Source: Candidatus Falkowiibacteriota bacterium
GTDB lineage: Bacteria > Patescibacteriota > Patescibacteriia > JAACEG01
NCBI GenBank assembly: GCA_018651725.1
Contig: JABIDK010000016.1
Span: 1-54,584 of the forward strand
Length of the DNA stretch: 54,584 nucleotides
Direction: 5' to 3'
Shown here: positions 1-9,426 of the stretch, one piece after another
Layout of the letters: each line of letters begins with the position of its first letter
How positions within the stretch are numbered: the stretch's first letter is position 1
Translations under genes and position numbers: made by a program
The notes under the pieces: generated by a model
The model's input: only the letters and a program-made list of their open reading frames with translations
Told to the model about the DNA's origin: nothing
The model's database searches: none

Positions 1-236
1 CAACGACTGCTTCGTAGCCATCTACCTGGGTGCTTTGAGGTTGTCCTGGATTAGGGACGTTTTCTTGATACCAAGCAGCTGGGGAGAGATGATCGGTGTT
101 TTTCATTACTCTAATGGCGATGGCGTCTTTTTTTTGGGCGTGGACAAAGATGGGGGAAAGTATGGTCATGCAAAAAATGACCAGAAAAAGAATGGTTAAA
201 AAAATGGCTAAAAGAATGATTTGTTTTTTTAGGAAG
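1..236 (-). CDS. Partial exported hypothetical protein with N-terminal signal peptide; runs off the left edge, start uncertain
   Basis: Minus-strand frame reads FLKKQIILLAIFLTILFLVIFCMTILSPIFVHAQKKDAIAIRVMKNTDHLSPAAWYQENVPNPGQPQSTQVDGYEAVV and is open to position 1; no clear ATG upstream of the hydrophobic segment. Confidence 0.5.
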
Positions 237-277
237 GTGTTTATATGGTTTGATTATTTGATGGTTGTATTTTTCGG

Positions 278-2665
278 TTAATCTATGACCGACATTCGTT
301 TTAAAATCTCTGCCTCCACGACACTACGATCTCGACCATATTTTAAAGCTGATAGTTGTTTGATTTTTTCCGGATTGCCTCCGCCGGATTTATCAAGTGG
401 GAAAGCGTGCATATTAAAGGCTCGGCTTGGTTGGTTGTCTATTATTAGTTTAATATAGGCGTTAAATTTATCGATATTCACCAGATCATGAGCGCTGAAA
501 ATCGGAGCGAACTCTTTGGCTAAAAATTCCGCGTCATCGGCCCCAACTTTAAAGGACATTATTGTTCCCACGTTACCAAAAATTGCATCTCTTATGGAGG
601 TGTCTTGGTTCTTAACCAGCTGTCCAATATATTGATGAGCAATATTTAAATTTAAACGATATTTTCTAGCCTCAGATAAAATTACCGAGATACTGTCGGT
701 AATAAAATTTTGAAATTCATCAAGATAAAGATAAAAGTCTTTTCTTTCATTTCTTGGGGCATCGGTTCGCGATAACGCCGCCATTAGAATTTTGCCCACC
801 AAAACCAGCCCCAGTAAAAATGCATTTGACTCCCCTATTTTACCTTTACTTAAATTAACCAGTAATATTTTTCGCGAGTCCATAACTTCACGCAGATTAA
901 AAGCGCTTTCTTGCTGACCAATTATCGGACGCATTATGTCATTGGAAACAAATGTATTTAGTTTACTGGTAATATAAGGCACCATATTAGCAAGCGCTGC
1001 CTCGCCTCCGGCTTTTTCTGCTTCTTTTTGCCAAAAATCTTTAACAACTGGATTGGCGCATTTACTTAACTTATATTTTCTAAAGTCAGCGTCAGCTAGA
1101 ACCTTGGAAATTTCCATCAAAGTTGATCCGGACTCGGTGTCTTCCATAATTAAAAGCATTGCATTCCTAACATATTGCTCAAACATCGGTCCACCAGTCT
1201 GTTTTAAGTCGTAAAGTTTATCAAAAATACGGATCATTTCATTTATCACAAAAGTTTTTTGCTCCGGATATTTTTTATCGTACTCCAAAAGATTAAGACC
1301 CATCGGCCTATCCATATTTGACGGATCAAAATAAATCACATCCTCAGCGCGATCGTTTGGAATTGTCTCTAAAATATCATCAACCAAATCTCCGTGCGGA
1401 TCAATCACTGCAACTCCATCCCCATTTCTAATATCTTGCTTAGCCATATTTGATAACATTTCAGATTTACCTGTTCCGGATTTACCAATCGCGTAAACAT
1501 GTCTGGTGCGATCTTCCCGACCTATTTTTATCATGGTTTGCTTGTCTCTATAAATATTTTCTCCTAAAACTATGCCGTCTGTTAAAATGTTTTGCGGAGC
1601 CGGAGCTTCCTTGGACGAAAGCCATTTAATATTTGGTGTTTGTGTACTTGGTAAAGGAAAGTGGAAAAGCGAGGCCATTTCTTCAGAATTAAAAATCATT
1701 TTTTTGCTGGGATCAAAGTTACGATAGATAAAATCGTTAACTATACTTTTTTGCCTTAAAGGCTTGTTGACCTTAAAGCTATTTCCGTACTGATAAATAT
1801 TATACTGTCCAAAACTGTTTAAAATATTTTCCATATACATCTCAACTTGATCTTTTTTATCAGCGGAAACTATAATTCTAATATTTGTTTCCAACCCGGC
1901 TTTAGAGATTTTTTCTTCAATGGCTTTCACAGATTCTTCTTCCATGGCACTGGGCTTGTATATTTCTTGCGGTTTTTCATTTTTTGGTTCATTTCCACCA
2001 AAAATAGCAGTGTTTAAATCACCGCCAATACCACTCATTATTTCAGATCCTAAACTCCCTTTAGAACTAACGGCTTCTTTCAAACTTTTACCTTTTCTTA
2101 CTTCCCCGGCTATTTTGGTGCCATAAGCGCGCCAGTTGCTTATTGTTGGACGTACTACGAATTGAATAGCCGCTCCATCGTCAGACTCCATTTTAGACAA
2201 AGCGTTAATAATGGAATTTAACGGGTCAGATTGCAGGCTTTTGTATGTTTTAATCGGAAACAAAGAATTTTTGGAAAGCCCAAGGTAAACACCATCGATA
2301 AATCCTTGCGGAGAAAAAATATTATAGTCCTCAACTTCTTCGATATGAGCATCAGGATATTGAGCTTGAATCTGTTGGACTATAAACTGCTTTAATTTTT
2401 CCGGTGGCGCAATATAAAAAGAGATAGCTCCTTTTTTAACAACTATCTCAAAGGCGATATGATTTTTAGCTCCGGAAAACATTGATGTGAACTTAACAGA
2501 GTTCCCAAGCCCGGCGATATTAGAGTAAATCGCTTCCATTATTCCGATTTTTTCCTGAATAGCCTGAAGACTTGATGATTTTTCATCGTTAGTATCAGCG
2601 CTTTCCTGTGGTAAAGTAACCAACAGAACCGGTTGTTTAAAAATTGTATTGGTAGCTTTACTCAT
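278..2665 (-). CDS. Type IV secretion/conjugation-type ATPase (VirD4/TraD/HerA-like, DUF87)
   Basis: Walker A GKSGTGKSEM, AVIDPHGDLVDDIL, LYLDEFQNF Walker B, ARKYRLNLNIAHQYIGQL. Confidence 0.85.
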   Translation of the reverse strand: MSKATNTIFKQPVLLVTLPQESADTNDEKSSSLQAIQEKIGIMEAIYSNIAGLGNSVKFTSMFSGAKNHIAFEIVVKKGAISFYIAPPEKLKQFIVQQIQAQYPDAHIEEVEDYNIFSPQGFIDGVYLGLSKNSLFPIKTYKSLQSDPLNSIINALSKMESDDGAAIQFVVRPTISNWRAYGTKIAGEVRKGKSLKEAVSSKGSLGSEIMSGIGGDLNTAIFGGNEPKNEKPQEIYKPSAMEEESVKAIEEKISKAGLETNIRIIVSADKKDQVEMYMENILNSFGQYNIYQYGNSFKVNKPLRQKSIVNDFIYRNFDPSKKMIFNSEEMASLFHFPLPSTQTPNIKWLSSKEAPAPQNILTDGIVLGENIYRDKQTMIKIGREDRTRHVYAIGKSGTGKSEMLSNMAKQDIRNGDGVAVIDPHGDLVDDILETIPNDRAEDVIYFDPSNMDRPMGLNLLEYDKKYPEQKTFVINEMIRIFDKLYDLKQTGGPMFEQYVRNAMLLIMEDTESGSTLMEISKVLADADFRKYKLSKCANPVVKDFWQKEAEKAGGEAALANMVPYITSKLNTFVSNDIMRPIIGQQESAFNLREVMDSRKILLVNLSKGKIGESNAFLLGLVLVGKILMAALSRTDAPRNERKDFYLYLDEFQNFITDSISVILSEARKYRLNLNIAHQYIGQLVKNQDTSIRDAIFGNVGTIMSFKVGADDAEFLAKEFAPIFSAHDLVNIDKFNAYIKLIIDNQPSRAFNMHAFPLDKSGGGNPEKIKQLSALKYGRDRSVVEAEILKRMSVID

Positions 2666-3129
2666 TTTTTCATTTTAATTATTTCATCAGCTTTAATTTT
2701 TGCTTCTTGCTCTAAGAAAAACTTATTTATTCCCGGAATTATCTTTAGCCAATCTTTAATTAAACTTATAATTTGATTAACTTTTATCTTTGTTTTTTGC
2801 AAAGCTAAAGATATCTTCTTGGCAGTTTCTTCGCCCTTGTTTTTAAATTCAGCCTGCTTTTCCGGCGATAAATTAAAATAAATATCTTCCAAATCTTTTT
2901 CTAAAATATTCTCAATTTCAGCAAAATCAGTTTCTTTTTGAAGAGGATGAATAGTCGCGGTTGTTTGTTGCGGAGTTAAAATTTCATCAACTTGTTTTTC
3001 TGCCTTATCTTGTTTTTGTTCTTGAGTTTGTTCAAGTTGCTCTTGTTTTTGCTCCACATCAAAATTAGGAGACTCTATTTTAGTCTTGCCTAGTTGTTCT
3101 TTAATTAATTTTTTAACATCTTCAGACAT
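2662..3129 (-). CDS. Hypothetical Q/E/K-rich coiled-coil protein, coupled to the ATPase gene
   Basis: ORF overlaps the ATPase start by 4 nt; low-complexity QKQEQLEQTQEQKQ. Confidence 0.6.
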   Translation of the reverse strand: MSEDVKKLIKEQLGKTKIESPNFDVEQKQEQLEQTQEQKQDKAEKQVDEILTPQQTTATIHPLQKETDFAEIENILEKDLEDIYFNLSPEKQAEFKNKGEETAKKISLALQKTKIKVNQIISLIKDWLKIIPGINKFFLEQEAKIKADEIIKMKK

Positions 3130-3235
3130 CTAGTATTATTATATCATTTTTTAAAAAATAACCAAGAGATCATTTATCCACTTTTGTTAATTTCAATTTT
3201 ATGCTATAATATTTTATATTATATATCCTAAAATT

Positions 3236-4174
3236 ATGATTGAAATTTTAGCAAATAAAATATCAGAGAAACAATCCATGCGCTGGATTAATGTTACTAA
3301 TGCCAAGAAAAAAGAGATTGAATATTTAAAAAAGAATTTTAATTTTGATTTAAAGCACTTGCGAGATTCCTTGGGAAATATTTATGCTCAGCGTTTAAAA
3401 ATAGAGGAAAATAAAAATTACCTTTTTTTGATTTTGCGTTTTCCAAGGTTTGACGAAGAAGCTCAAGAAATAGTTGCCAGTGAAGTTGATTGTTTTATTG
3501 GTAAAAATTATTTAATTACAGTTCATAATCGCGACCTGAAAGATTTAAACGGGTTATTTAATCTTTGCAAAAAAGATAAAGAAAGTTTAGGAAATTACTT
3601 AGGGCAAGATCCATTACATCTTCTTCACGCTATATCCAACCGCTCTTTAAATGAATGTTTTAATATTTTAGACGCTATTAATGTAAACATCTCCGAAGTT
3701 GAAGAACAAATTTTTTCCGGCCAACAAGAAGAAAGTATTAACGATATAATGATTTTAAAGCACAATGTTATTAATTTTCGTCGAATAATGCGGTCTCACC
3801 GAAGTATTTTAAGGAAGCTGATAGTGAATCACAAAAAATTCGTTAAACAAACTCATATCTCCCTGTACAATAGCTTAATCCAGCACACTATAGATATCTG
3901 GGATATGGCGAAAAATCAAAAAGAAATGATCGAGGCCTTAGAATACACCAACGATTCAAAGGTATCTTTTAAAATGAACGATGTAATGAAAACCCTAACT
4001 ATTTTTTCAGTAATTGTCTTTCCCTTAACCTTTATCGCCTCTCTATTCGGAATGAACACTATGAAATCAATGCCACTCTTAGATACTCCAAACGATTTTT
4101 GGATAATCATCGGTGTAATGTTAACAGGCGTGCTTATTACCTTTGGATTTTTTAAGAAAAAAGGGTGGATATAG
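3236..4174 (+). CDS. corA: CorA-like magnesium/divalent cation transporter
   Basis: C-terminal two TM segments with FGMN motif (SLFGMNTMKSMPL) and typical CorA N-domain. Confidence 0.9.
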   Translation: MIEILANKISEKQSMRWINVTNAKKKEIEYLKKNFNFDLKHLRDSLGNIYAQRLKIEENKNYLFLILRFPRFDEEAQEIVASEVDCFIGKNYLITVHNRDLKDLNGLFNLCKKDKESLGNYLGQDPLHLLHAISNRSLNECFNILDAINVNISEVEEQIFSGQQEESINDIMILKHNVINFRRIMRSHRSILRKLIVNHKKFVKQTHISLYNSLIQHTIDIWDMAKNQKEMIEALEYTNDSKVSFKMNDVMKTLTIFSVIVFPLTFIASLFGMNTMKSMPLLDTPNDFWIIIGVMLTGVLITFGFFKKKGWI

Positions 4175-4208
4175 ATTCATTTTAACATTTAAGCATTTAA
4201 ACAAAACA

Positions 4209-4237
4209 AAACCGGAACTAAAACGATCCGGTTTTTT
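4209..4237. terminator. Rho-independent terminator
   Basis: aaaccgga...tccggtttttt. Confidence 0.7.
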
Positions 4238-4256
4238 GTTTGACCTTGTTTGACGT

Positions 4257-4457
4257 TTACTGCGTCAATTTTTTGATTATATTACATAAAGAGTAAAGTA
4301 GCAAATGATTAGAGATTCTTTTCTCCGCTTGACACACAAATTTATAAACACATAATTCCCTCACACCATCACACTCATAATCACGGTGTATTATTTTTAT
4401 TATTTCTTTCTCTGTCTCAGTAAATTCTGACTTGCTACAATCTTTTCTTTTTGGCAT
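4257..4457 (-). CDS. Small hypothetical protein (66 aa)
   Basis: Strong SD (ggagggagtATG) upstream; isolated small gene. Confidence 0.5.
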   Translation of the reverse strand: MPKRKDCSKSEFTETEKEIIKIIHRDYECDGVRELCVYKFVCQAEKRISNHLLLYSLCNIIKKLTQ

Positions 4458-4508
4458 ACTCCCTCCTGTCGTAAATTTTTATGTTAAAGTGTACATAAAT
4501 ACTTTATA

Positions 4509-5453
4509 CTACATCTTCAAAATTTTTGCAATATCTTTGTAGCTTTTTACTCTGATTAATTTTTGGCGTAGCTTACTGGCTTCGGGCATATTACGAACAT
4601 ACCAACACAGATGTTTTCGCATTTCTATTATTCCAAATTCACCTTTTTCTTTTTCAGCTAACTTGCTGTGTTGTAAAGCTATTTTGAAAATTTGTTCTTG
4701 CTTTCTTTCCTTAAATTTTCCTTTCTTCAGATAATCTTTTACTTGGTTAAATAACCACGGCTTACCTTGGATGCCGCGAGCAAGACCTATTCCCTGAACT
4801 CCTGTTTTTTCTATCATTTTTTTAGCATCTTCGGGTGTATTTATTCCGCCATTACCTAAAACAATCCCTGGGAAAATTTCTTTTATTTTTTTAATTGCTT
4901 TAAAATCTATTTCGCCAACAAATCCTTGCTCATAGGTTCGGCCATGAACCATAATTACCTTAATATCTAGGTCTTTTATATATTTAACAAAAGCTACTCC
5001 GGTTTTTTTACCAACTTTAGAGCGAATTTTAATTGAAACCGGTAAATCAGTATTACTTAAAACAGCTTTTATAACTTCACGGGATTTTTTAAAGTCCGAC
5101 ATCAGCGCCGCTCCCGAACCGATTGAATAAACTTTTCGAGCCGGACAACCAAAATTAATATCAATCCCATCCGACTTAACTTTTTCTGTAATGATTTTAG
5201 TCGCTACTCCAAAGTGCTCCGCATTATTACCAAAAAGTTGAACAACATAAGGTCGTTCAGCTTTTTTAAATTTAATCAAATCTAAAGTTTTTTGAGGATT
5301 AAAAAACAAAGCCGAAACAGACGCCATTTCAGAATAAACAACATCAGCACCATTCTTAATACAAACCTGCCGAAAAGCACTATCTGTTATCCCAGCCATC
5401 GGCGCCAAAGCCAAAATTGGTTTATTTAATTTTCCCCAAAAATTATTTTTCAT
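4509..5453 (-). CDS. dus: tRNA-dihydrouridine synthase
   Basis: APMAGITDSAFRQ, DINFGCPARKV, VHGRT, GNGGI motifs. Confidence 0.92.
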   Translation of the reverse strand: MKNNFWGKLNKPILALAPMAGITDSAFRQVCIKNGADVVYSEMASVSALFFNPQKTLDLIKFKKAERPYVVQLFGNNAEHFGVATKIITEKVKSDGIDINFGCPARKVYSIGSGAALMSDFKKSREVIKAVLSNTDLPVSIKIRSKVGKKTGVAFVKYIKDLDIKVIMVHGRTYEQGFVGEIDFKAIKKIKEIFPGIVLGNGGINTPEDAKKMIEKTGVQGIGLARGIQGKPWLFNQVKDYLKKGKFKERKQEQIFKIALQHSKLAEKEKGEFGIIEMRKHLCWYVRNMPEASKLRQKLIRVKSYKDIAKILKM

Positions 5454-6070
5454 TGCTTAATATTTTTAAGTATTTCTGAAAATTTTTCCACTGAAAAATG
5501 ACCTTTATCTTTAAAAATTACTTTTTCCGCGTTTGGCAAGGCCTTTGTGTATTTTTTCAGATCAATAAAGGGGACCAGGGGGTCGTCTTCTGAGTGATAA
5601 AGAAAAATATTTTTCACCTGTTCTTCTATTTTAGATAAATCTTGAGAAAAATTAAAATCTATTAAATCATAATTTTGAGTTTTTCCTGAAGTATCATCAT
5701 TATTTCCAAATGGCGCCGCTACTAAATGTAATTGAGAAATTTTTACGGGGAGACTATTTTCACTTAAATATTTCGCCCAAAATTTTCCACCCAGAGAATG
5801 TCCAATAAGAATAATATCATCATGCAAAAATGATAAATATTTTTCCAACCAAATTTTCCACTCTTTATACTTTGCATTTCTAAAAGAAGGCATTTGTGGC
5901 TGAATAACCTCAAATTCATCCCCCAAATCTTCTTGCAAATGTTTTTTCCATCCTTTTGATTTTGCCTTAATTTTTTCAAGATCTATCTTATAATTTTTAA
6001 GATAAAAAAAATAATCATCATAAAACGCAAAAGTCTCCCCACCATGAATAACCAAAACTTGTTTTTTCAT
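5450..6070 (-). CDS. Alpha/beta hydrolase, RBBP9/YdeN-like (paralog 1)
   Basis: VIHGG, GHSLGGKFW nucleophile elbow, C-terminal GHF. Confidence 0.8.
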   Translation of the reverse strand: MKKQVLVIHGGETFAFYDDYFFYLKNYKIDLEKIKAKSKGWKKHLQEDLGDEFEVIQPQMPSFRNAKYKEWKIWLEKYLSFLHDDIILIGHSLGGKFWAKYLSENSLPVKISQLHLVAAPFGNNDDTSGKTQNYDLIDFNFSQDLSKIEEQVKNIFLYHSEDDPLVPFIDLKKYTKALPNAEKVIFKDKGHFSVEKFSEILKNIKQ

Positions 6071-6087
6071 AAATTTATATAGTAAAA

Positions 6088-6801
6088 TTATTTAATCATT
6101 ATTACGCCAACGCATCTACCGGTTTTTTTGTTTCGTCTATAGGAAAAATAATCCTCATTACAGGCGGTGCATTTATTTATTATTTCAATATTATTTTTAA
6201 TAACCCCTGATTTTAATAGTTGACCAAGGGTAATATCTGGCAAATCTAAAAACTTTTTATTTTTAATATATTGTTTTCCAAACTTTTCTTTAGTTGCAGA
6301 AATAATATCTTCACCAACTTCATAACAACAAGATTTAATCGATGGGCCCACACTAACTAAAATATTTTCTACATCAGAATTAAATTTTTCCTGCATTTTC
6401 AAAATAGTTTTCTCAATAATATTTTTAAACACTCCTACTCTGCCTACATGTGCAACAGCTATAACTTTATTCACAGGATCATAAAATAAAACAGGGATAC
6501 AGTCAGCCACCATGACCACAAGCGTTAACCTAGGTTTATTTGTAATAATAGCGTCTGTTTCTTTAATCTCATTGCTCTCATCAACAATCTTCACAGTGTC
6601 AGAATGCACCTGCTCCATATAAGCTATCTCTCCAATACTAAACCTCTCTCTCAAAATTTGATAATTTTCTAAAACATCATCTTCGTCATCACCAACATGA
6701 AAGCCAAAATTAAAAGAATCAAACGGTTCCTTGCTAACCCCGCCAAATCTATCCGTAAAAACCGCTAAAATTTCTTTAGAATTAAAAAATGCTTTTGTCA
6801 T
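6088..6801 (-). CDS. pgeF: Polyphenol oxidase/laccase-domain protein (YfiH/PgeF family)
   Basis: MEQVHSD, VADCIPVLFYD, AVAHVG, SCCYEVG, SYRR motifs. Confidence 0.88.
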   Translation of the reverse strand: MTKAFFNSKEILAVFTDRFGGVSKEPFDSFNFGFHVGDDEDDVLENYQILRERFSIGEIAYMEQVHSDTVKIVDESNEIKETDAIITNKPRLTLVVMVADCIPVLFYDPVNKVIAVAHVGRVGVFKNIIEKTILKMQEKFNSDVENILVSVGPSIKSCCYEVGEDIISATKEKFGKQYIKNKKFLDLPDITLGQLLKSGVIKNNIEIINKCTACNEDYFSYRRNKKTGRCVGVIMIK

Positions 6802-6891
6802 AATTTAAGTTATTTCATCATAAATACTTTCATGAATAAATCGTGTCTTTCTTTGATTTCTTTTTTTAAATTTTTTATTTTAGCCATAAAA

Positions 6892-7326
6892 TTATTTTAT
6901 TTTATTCAAATCTTGATTAATAATGATAGGTTGCATTGCCTCAATTTCATCCAAGTATTTACATTCTTCTTTAAGTGGAAGATCATTATACATAAAAATT
7001 TTTTTATCATTAACATAAGCAAAACCAATCTCTATTAAAGTATTCCCGCCAATATAATTTTTCTGTCCGTTTTTGTCTAAATTTACAACCAAAACAGCAT
7101 CACTACTAACAATGGCATTATAATACCATTTAATATAATCATTTTCTATTTTTAATTGCGAATGCTCGCCCTTATCAATCCTATCCATTATTTCAGTTTT
7201 TCCATCTTTAACACTCTCGATATAATGCGGACGAATAACAGGTTTGTGCCCTAACTTAATCAGCTCATCATAAAGCTCAACCTTCTTTTCTCTAAAAGCA
7301 CTACTACCAATAATTGTAATTTTCAT
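6892..7326 (-). CDS. Nucleoside 2-deoxyribosyltransferase-like / Rossmann-type small protein
   Basis: MKITIIGSSAFR, AIVSSDAVLVVNLDKNGQKNYIGGNTLIEIGFAYVNDKKIF. Confidence 0.6.
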   Translation of the reverse strand: MKITIIGSSAFREKKVELYDELIKLGHKPVIRPHYIESVKDGKTEIMDRIDKGEHSQLKIENDYIKWYYNAIVSSDAVLVVNLDKNGQKNYIGGNTLIEIGFAYVNDKKIFMYNDLPLKEECKYLDEIEAMQPIIINQDLNKIK

Positions 7327-7356
7327 ATGTTTAAAAAAAATAAACTTATTTTTTTA

Positions 7357-7384
7357 TTTTACCACATGTAGCTGAATAGTAAAA
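7357..7384. repeat. Hairpin repeat copy 1 of a 3-copy family
   Basis: TTTTACCAC-ATGTAGCTGA-ATAGTAAAA; flanks extend the stem (TATTTTAC/GTAAAATA). Confidence 0.7.
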
Positions 7385-7392
7385 TAGTATTT

Positions 7393-8337
7393 TTATAAAT
7401 ATTTTTTAATTTTTTCAACGGTTTCGTTAAATCGATTTTTAATGTCTAGTAATTCCCCCGCTTTATCAAAAGCTAACCAATGTGCTCCGTCTCCCTCTAG
7501 AACATTGAAACTTTTTTGATCTGTTGGGTATAAATACATATACCTAATATGTTTACACCCACCCCGAATTGTTGTTGATACTCCTAAATTCTTTAAATCA
7601 CCTGGTTTAATGTCAATATCAAGCTCTTCTTTTGTTTCTCGAATTACAGTTTCAATCGGTTTTTCACCATGTTCAATGCCACCACCGAAATAACCCCAAT
7701 CAGGTTTTTTCCAATTTTGTCTATCTTGGATTAAAATTTCCTGTTTTTTATTTATTGGAACAATTAGTGCTTTACGTGTATTAAAGTTAATAATTTCTTC
7801 TAACAATTCTGGGATTTCTTGTACCGACAATTTACTACCAAAATGTCCTCTATTTTTAAATTTTAAAAACTTTGCATTTAAACCTCTTGCGTTTTCTTCT
7901 CCATTTTTAAAATCAACCCATTTGTCATCTCTTGAATGTAAAATCACAAAGTCATCACAATGTTTTTTTATTTTTTCAAAATCATAACCGTCTTCACTAA
8001 AAAACCCTTTATTATTTTTTGTTTTATTTCTTTTCTCTGAATCACCGGAATTAGTTGCAACTAAAATAACTTTTTTAACTTTAAAATCATTAGATTGTGT
8101 TTCAAGCCATCTTAAAATAGCGACTCCTCCGCGAGAATGACCAATCAAAATAGAATATTTGTCCGGATTTGTTTTCCCTAGCTCGTTTATCCACTCGTTA
8201 ATCTCCGGATCATTCGCATTAGGTAAAATCGGCGCGATAAAATTAACACCAAATTTACTAATTTCTTTTTCAAGCCATGGATACCATTTCTCACTTGGAT
8301 TAGTATTTTTACCATGCATTAATATGACGTTTTTCAT
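7393..8337 (-). CDS. Fusion: RBBP9/YdeN-like alpha/beta hydrolase (paralog 2) + C-terminal NUDIX hydrolase
   Basis: MKNVILMHGKN..GHSRGG; perfect NUDIX box GGIEHGEKPIETVIRETKEELDI. Start re-assigned to the internal ATG at 8337; the ORF-track start at 8370 lies inside a repeat. Confidence 0.88.
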   Translation of the reverse strand: MKNVILMHGKNTNPSEKWYPWLEKEISKFGVNFIAPILPNANDPEINEWINELGKTNPDKYSILIGHSRGGVAILRWLETQSNDFKVKKVILVATNSGDSEKRNKTKNNKGFFSEDGYDFEKIKKHCDDFVILHSRDDKWVDFKNGEENARGLNAKFLKFKNRGHFGSKLSVQEIPELLEEIINFNTRKALIVPINKKQEILIQDRQNWKKPDWGYFGGGIEHGEKPIETVIRETKEELDIDIKPGDLKNLGVSTTIRGGCKHIRYMYLYPTDQKSFNVLEGDGAHWLAFDKAGELLDIKNRFNETVEKIKKYL

Positions 8338-8361
8338 AAGAATTAATTTATAATACTCTTG

Positions 8362-8389
8362 CTTTACCATATGTAATTGAATGGTAAAG
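8362..8389. repeat. Hairpin repeat copy 2 of a 3-copy family
   Basis: CTTTACCAT-ATGTAATTGA-ATGGTAAAG, perfect 9-bp stem, 10-nt loop. Confidence 0.8.
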
Positions 8390-8403
8390 TGGTAATTATT
8401 TAT

Positions 8404-9045
8404 TTAAATATTTTTATTATTTAATATGTCTTCAATCTCGTTAGGATATTTTACGATAAAATCTGCTTTAGTAAAATCTTGCTTTTTTGTGTATTCGTTT
8501 GGTATTACTACGCATTTCATTTTGGCATTTTTTGCTGACTCTAATCCAATCACCGAATCTTCAATGACTAAACATTCACTCGATTTTATACCCAACTTTT
8601 TGGCTGTTATCAAATACGGATAAGGGTCTGGTTTTCTTTTTTTGCAGTCTTCAAAAGTTACAACAACATCAAAAACTTCACCTAAGTTTGCTTTTTCAAA
8701 AACAGTTTTAGTGCTATCAAGATGAGACGATGTAGTCAAGGCTATTTTATAGCCTTTTAACTTTAATCTTTTTATTAATTTGATTGTATTTTCAAAAAAC
8801 TCAACTGATGAAAATAATTTATAATAATTTTCCTTCTGTATTTTTAAAAACATATCAAGAGGAAAAGAGTATTTTTTTTCAAAATATTCCACGTAGTCCA
8901 GTGTATGCTTTCCGACAATATACTCTTTATCTTTTTCTGAAATTACAATACCAAGATCACCAAAAGCTTGAACAGCAGAAAAAACATTCGTCTTTTCAGA
9001 GTTTATAATAACTCCGTCTCTATCAAATAAAATAGCTTGGATCAT
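8404..9045 (-). CDS. HAD-superfamily hydrolase (beta-phosphoglucomutase-like)
   Basis: FDRDGVIINSE, ALTTSS, KKRKPDPYPYLITAKKLG, CLVIEDSVIGLESAKNA. Confidence 0.9.
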   Translation of the reverse strand: MIQAILFDRDGVIINSEKTNVFSAVQAFGDLGIVISEKDKEYIVGKHTLDYVEYFEKKYSFPLDMFLKIQKENYYKLFSSVEFFENTIKLIKRLKLKGYKIALTTSSHLDSTKTVFEKANLGEVFDVVVTFEDCKKRKPDPYPYLITAKKLGIKSSECLVIEDSVIGLESAKNAKMKCVVIPNEYTKKQDFTKADFIVKYPNEIEDILNNKNI

Positions 9046-9355
9046 AATTGTTCTTTTAAATTCATAAAATCAGAATAACTAATCAACTTTGCGTTATATT
9101 CTGGTAATATTTTATTTAATTTTATAATCTTTTTTACGTCATCTTCTCTTTCTTTATTTATTTAAAGTCGACTTGCTGGTAGAGTCAAATTTGCCGGGGT
9201 GAAAAATAATTGTTTCGCAACCACCGTCTTTAATGGTTTCTAGCCACTCTATTACTTCACTAATTGATTTTTTAGTACCACTAAGAATCTAATATCCCTT
9301 CATTAAAAACTTTACTGTACCCAAAGTCATCTGCGTTTATAATTAGATATTTCAT
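9042..9355 (-). pseudogene. Decayed ChbG/HpnK (YdjC-like) carbohydrate deacetylase: internal deletion plus frameshifts
   Basis: Manual minus-strand translation in shifting frames: MKYLIINADDFGYSKVFNEGILDS* / SGTKKSISEVIEWLETIKDGGCETIIFHPGKFDSTSKSTLNK* / KEREDDVKKIIKLNKILPEYNAKLISYSDFMNLKEQL*. Confidence 0.75.
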
Positions 9356-9380
9356 ATATTTTTAATTAGTTTAATCTTCG

Positions 9381-9408
9381 CTTTACCATTCAACTATATA
9401 TGGTAAAA
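9381..9408. repeat. Hairpin repeat copy 3 of a 3-copy family (inverted relative to copies 1-2)
   Basis: CTTTACCAT-TCAACTATAT-ATGGTAAAA; reverse complement TTTTACCATATATAGTTGAATGGTAAAG. Confidence 0.75.
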
Positions 9409-9426
9409 TAGTTAATAATATTATTT

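Noticed and set aside
4257-4457. Toxin-antitoxin component
   Set aside because: Single small ORF with no partner and no recognizable toxin or antitoxin motif.
6808-6885. 25-aa minus ORF MAKIKNLKKEIKERHDLFMKVFMMK
   Set aside because: Too short and low complexity to support as a gene without expression data.
7357-9408. Integron attC sites
   Set aside because: Hairpins lack the R/L core (GTTRRRY) arrangement and no integrase is in the window; kept only as a cassette-like hypothesis.
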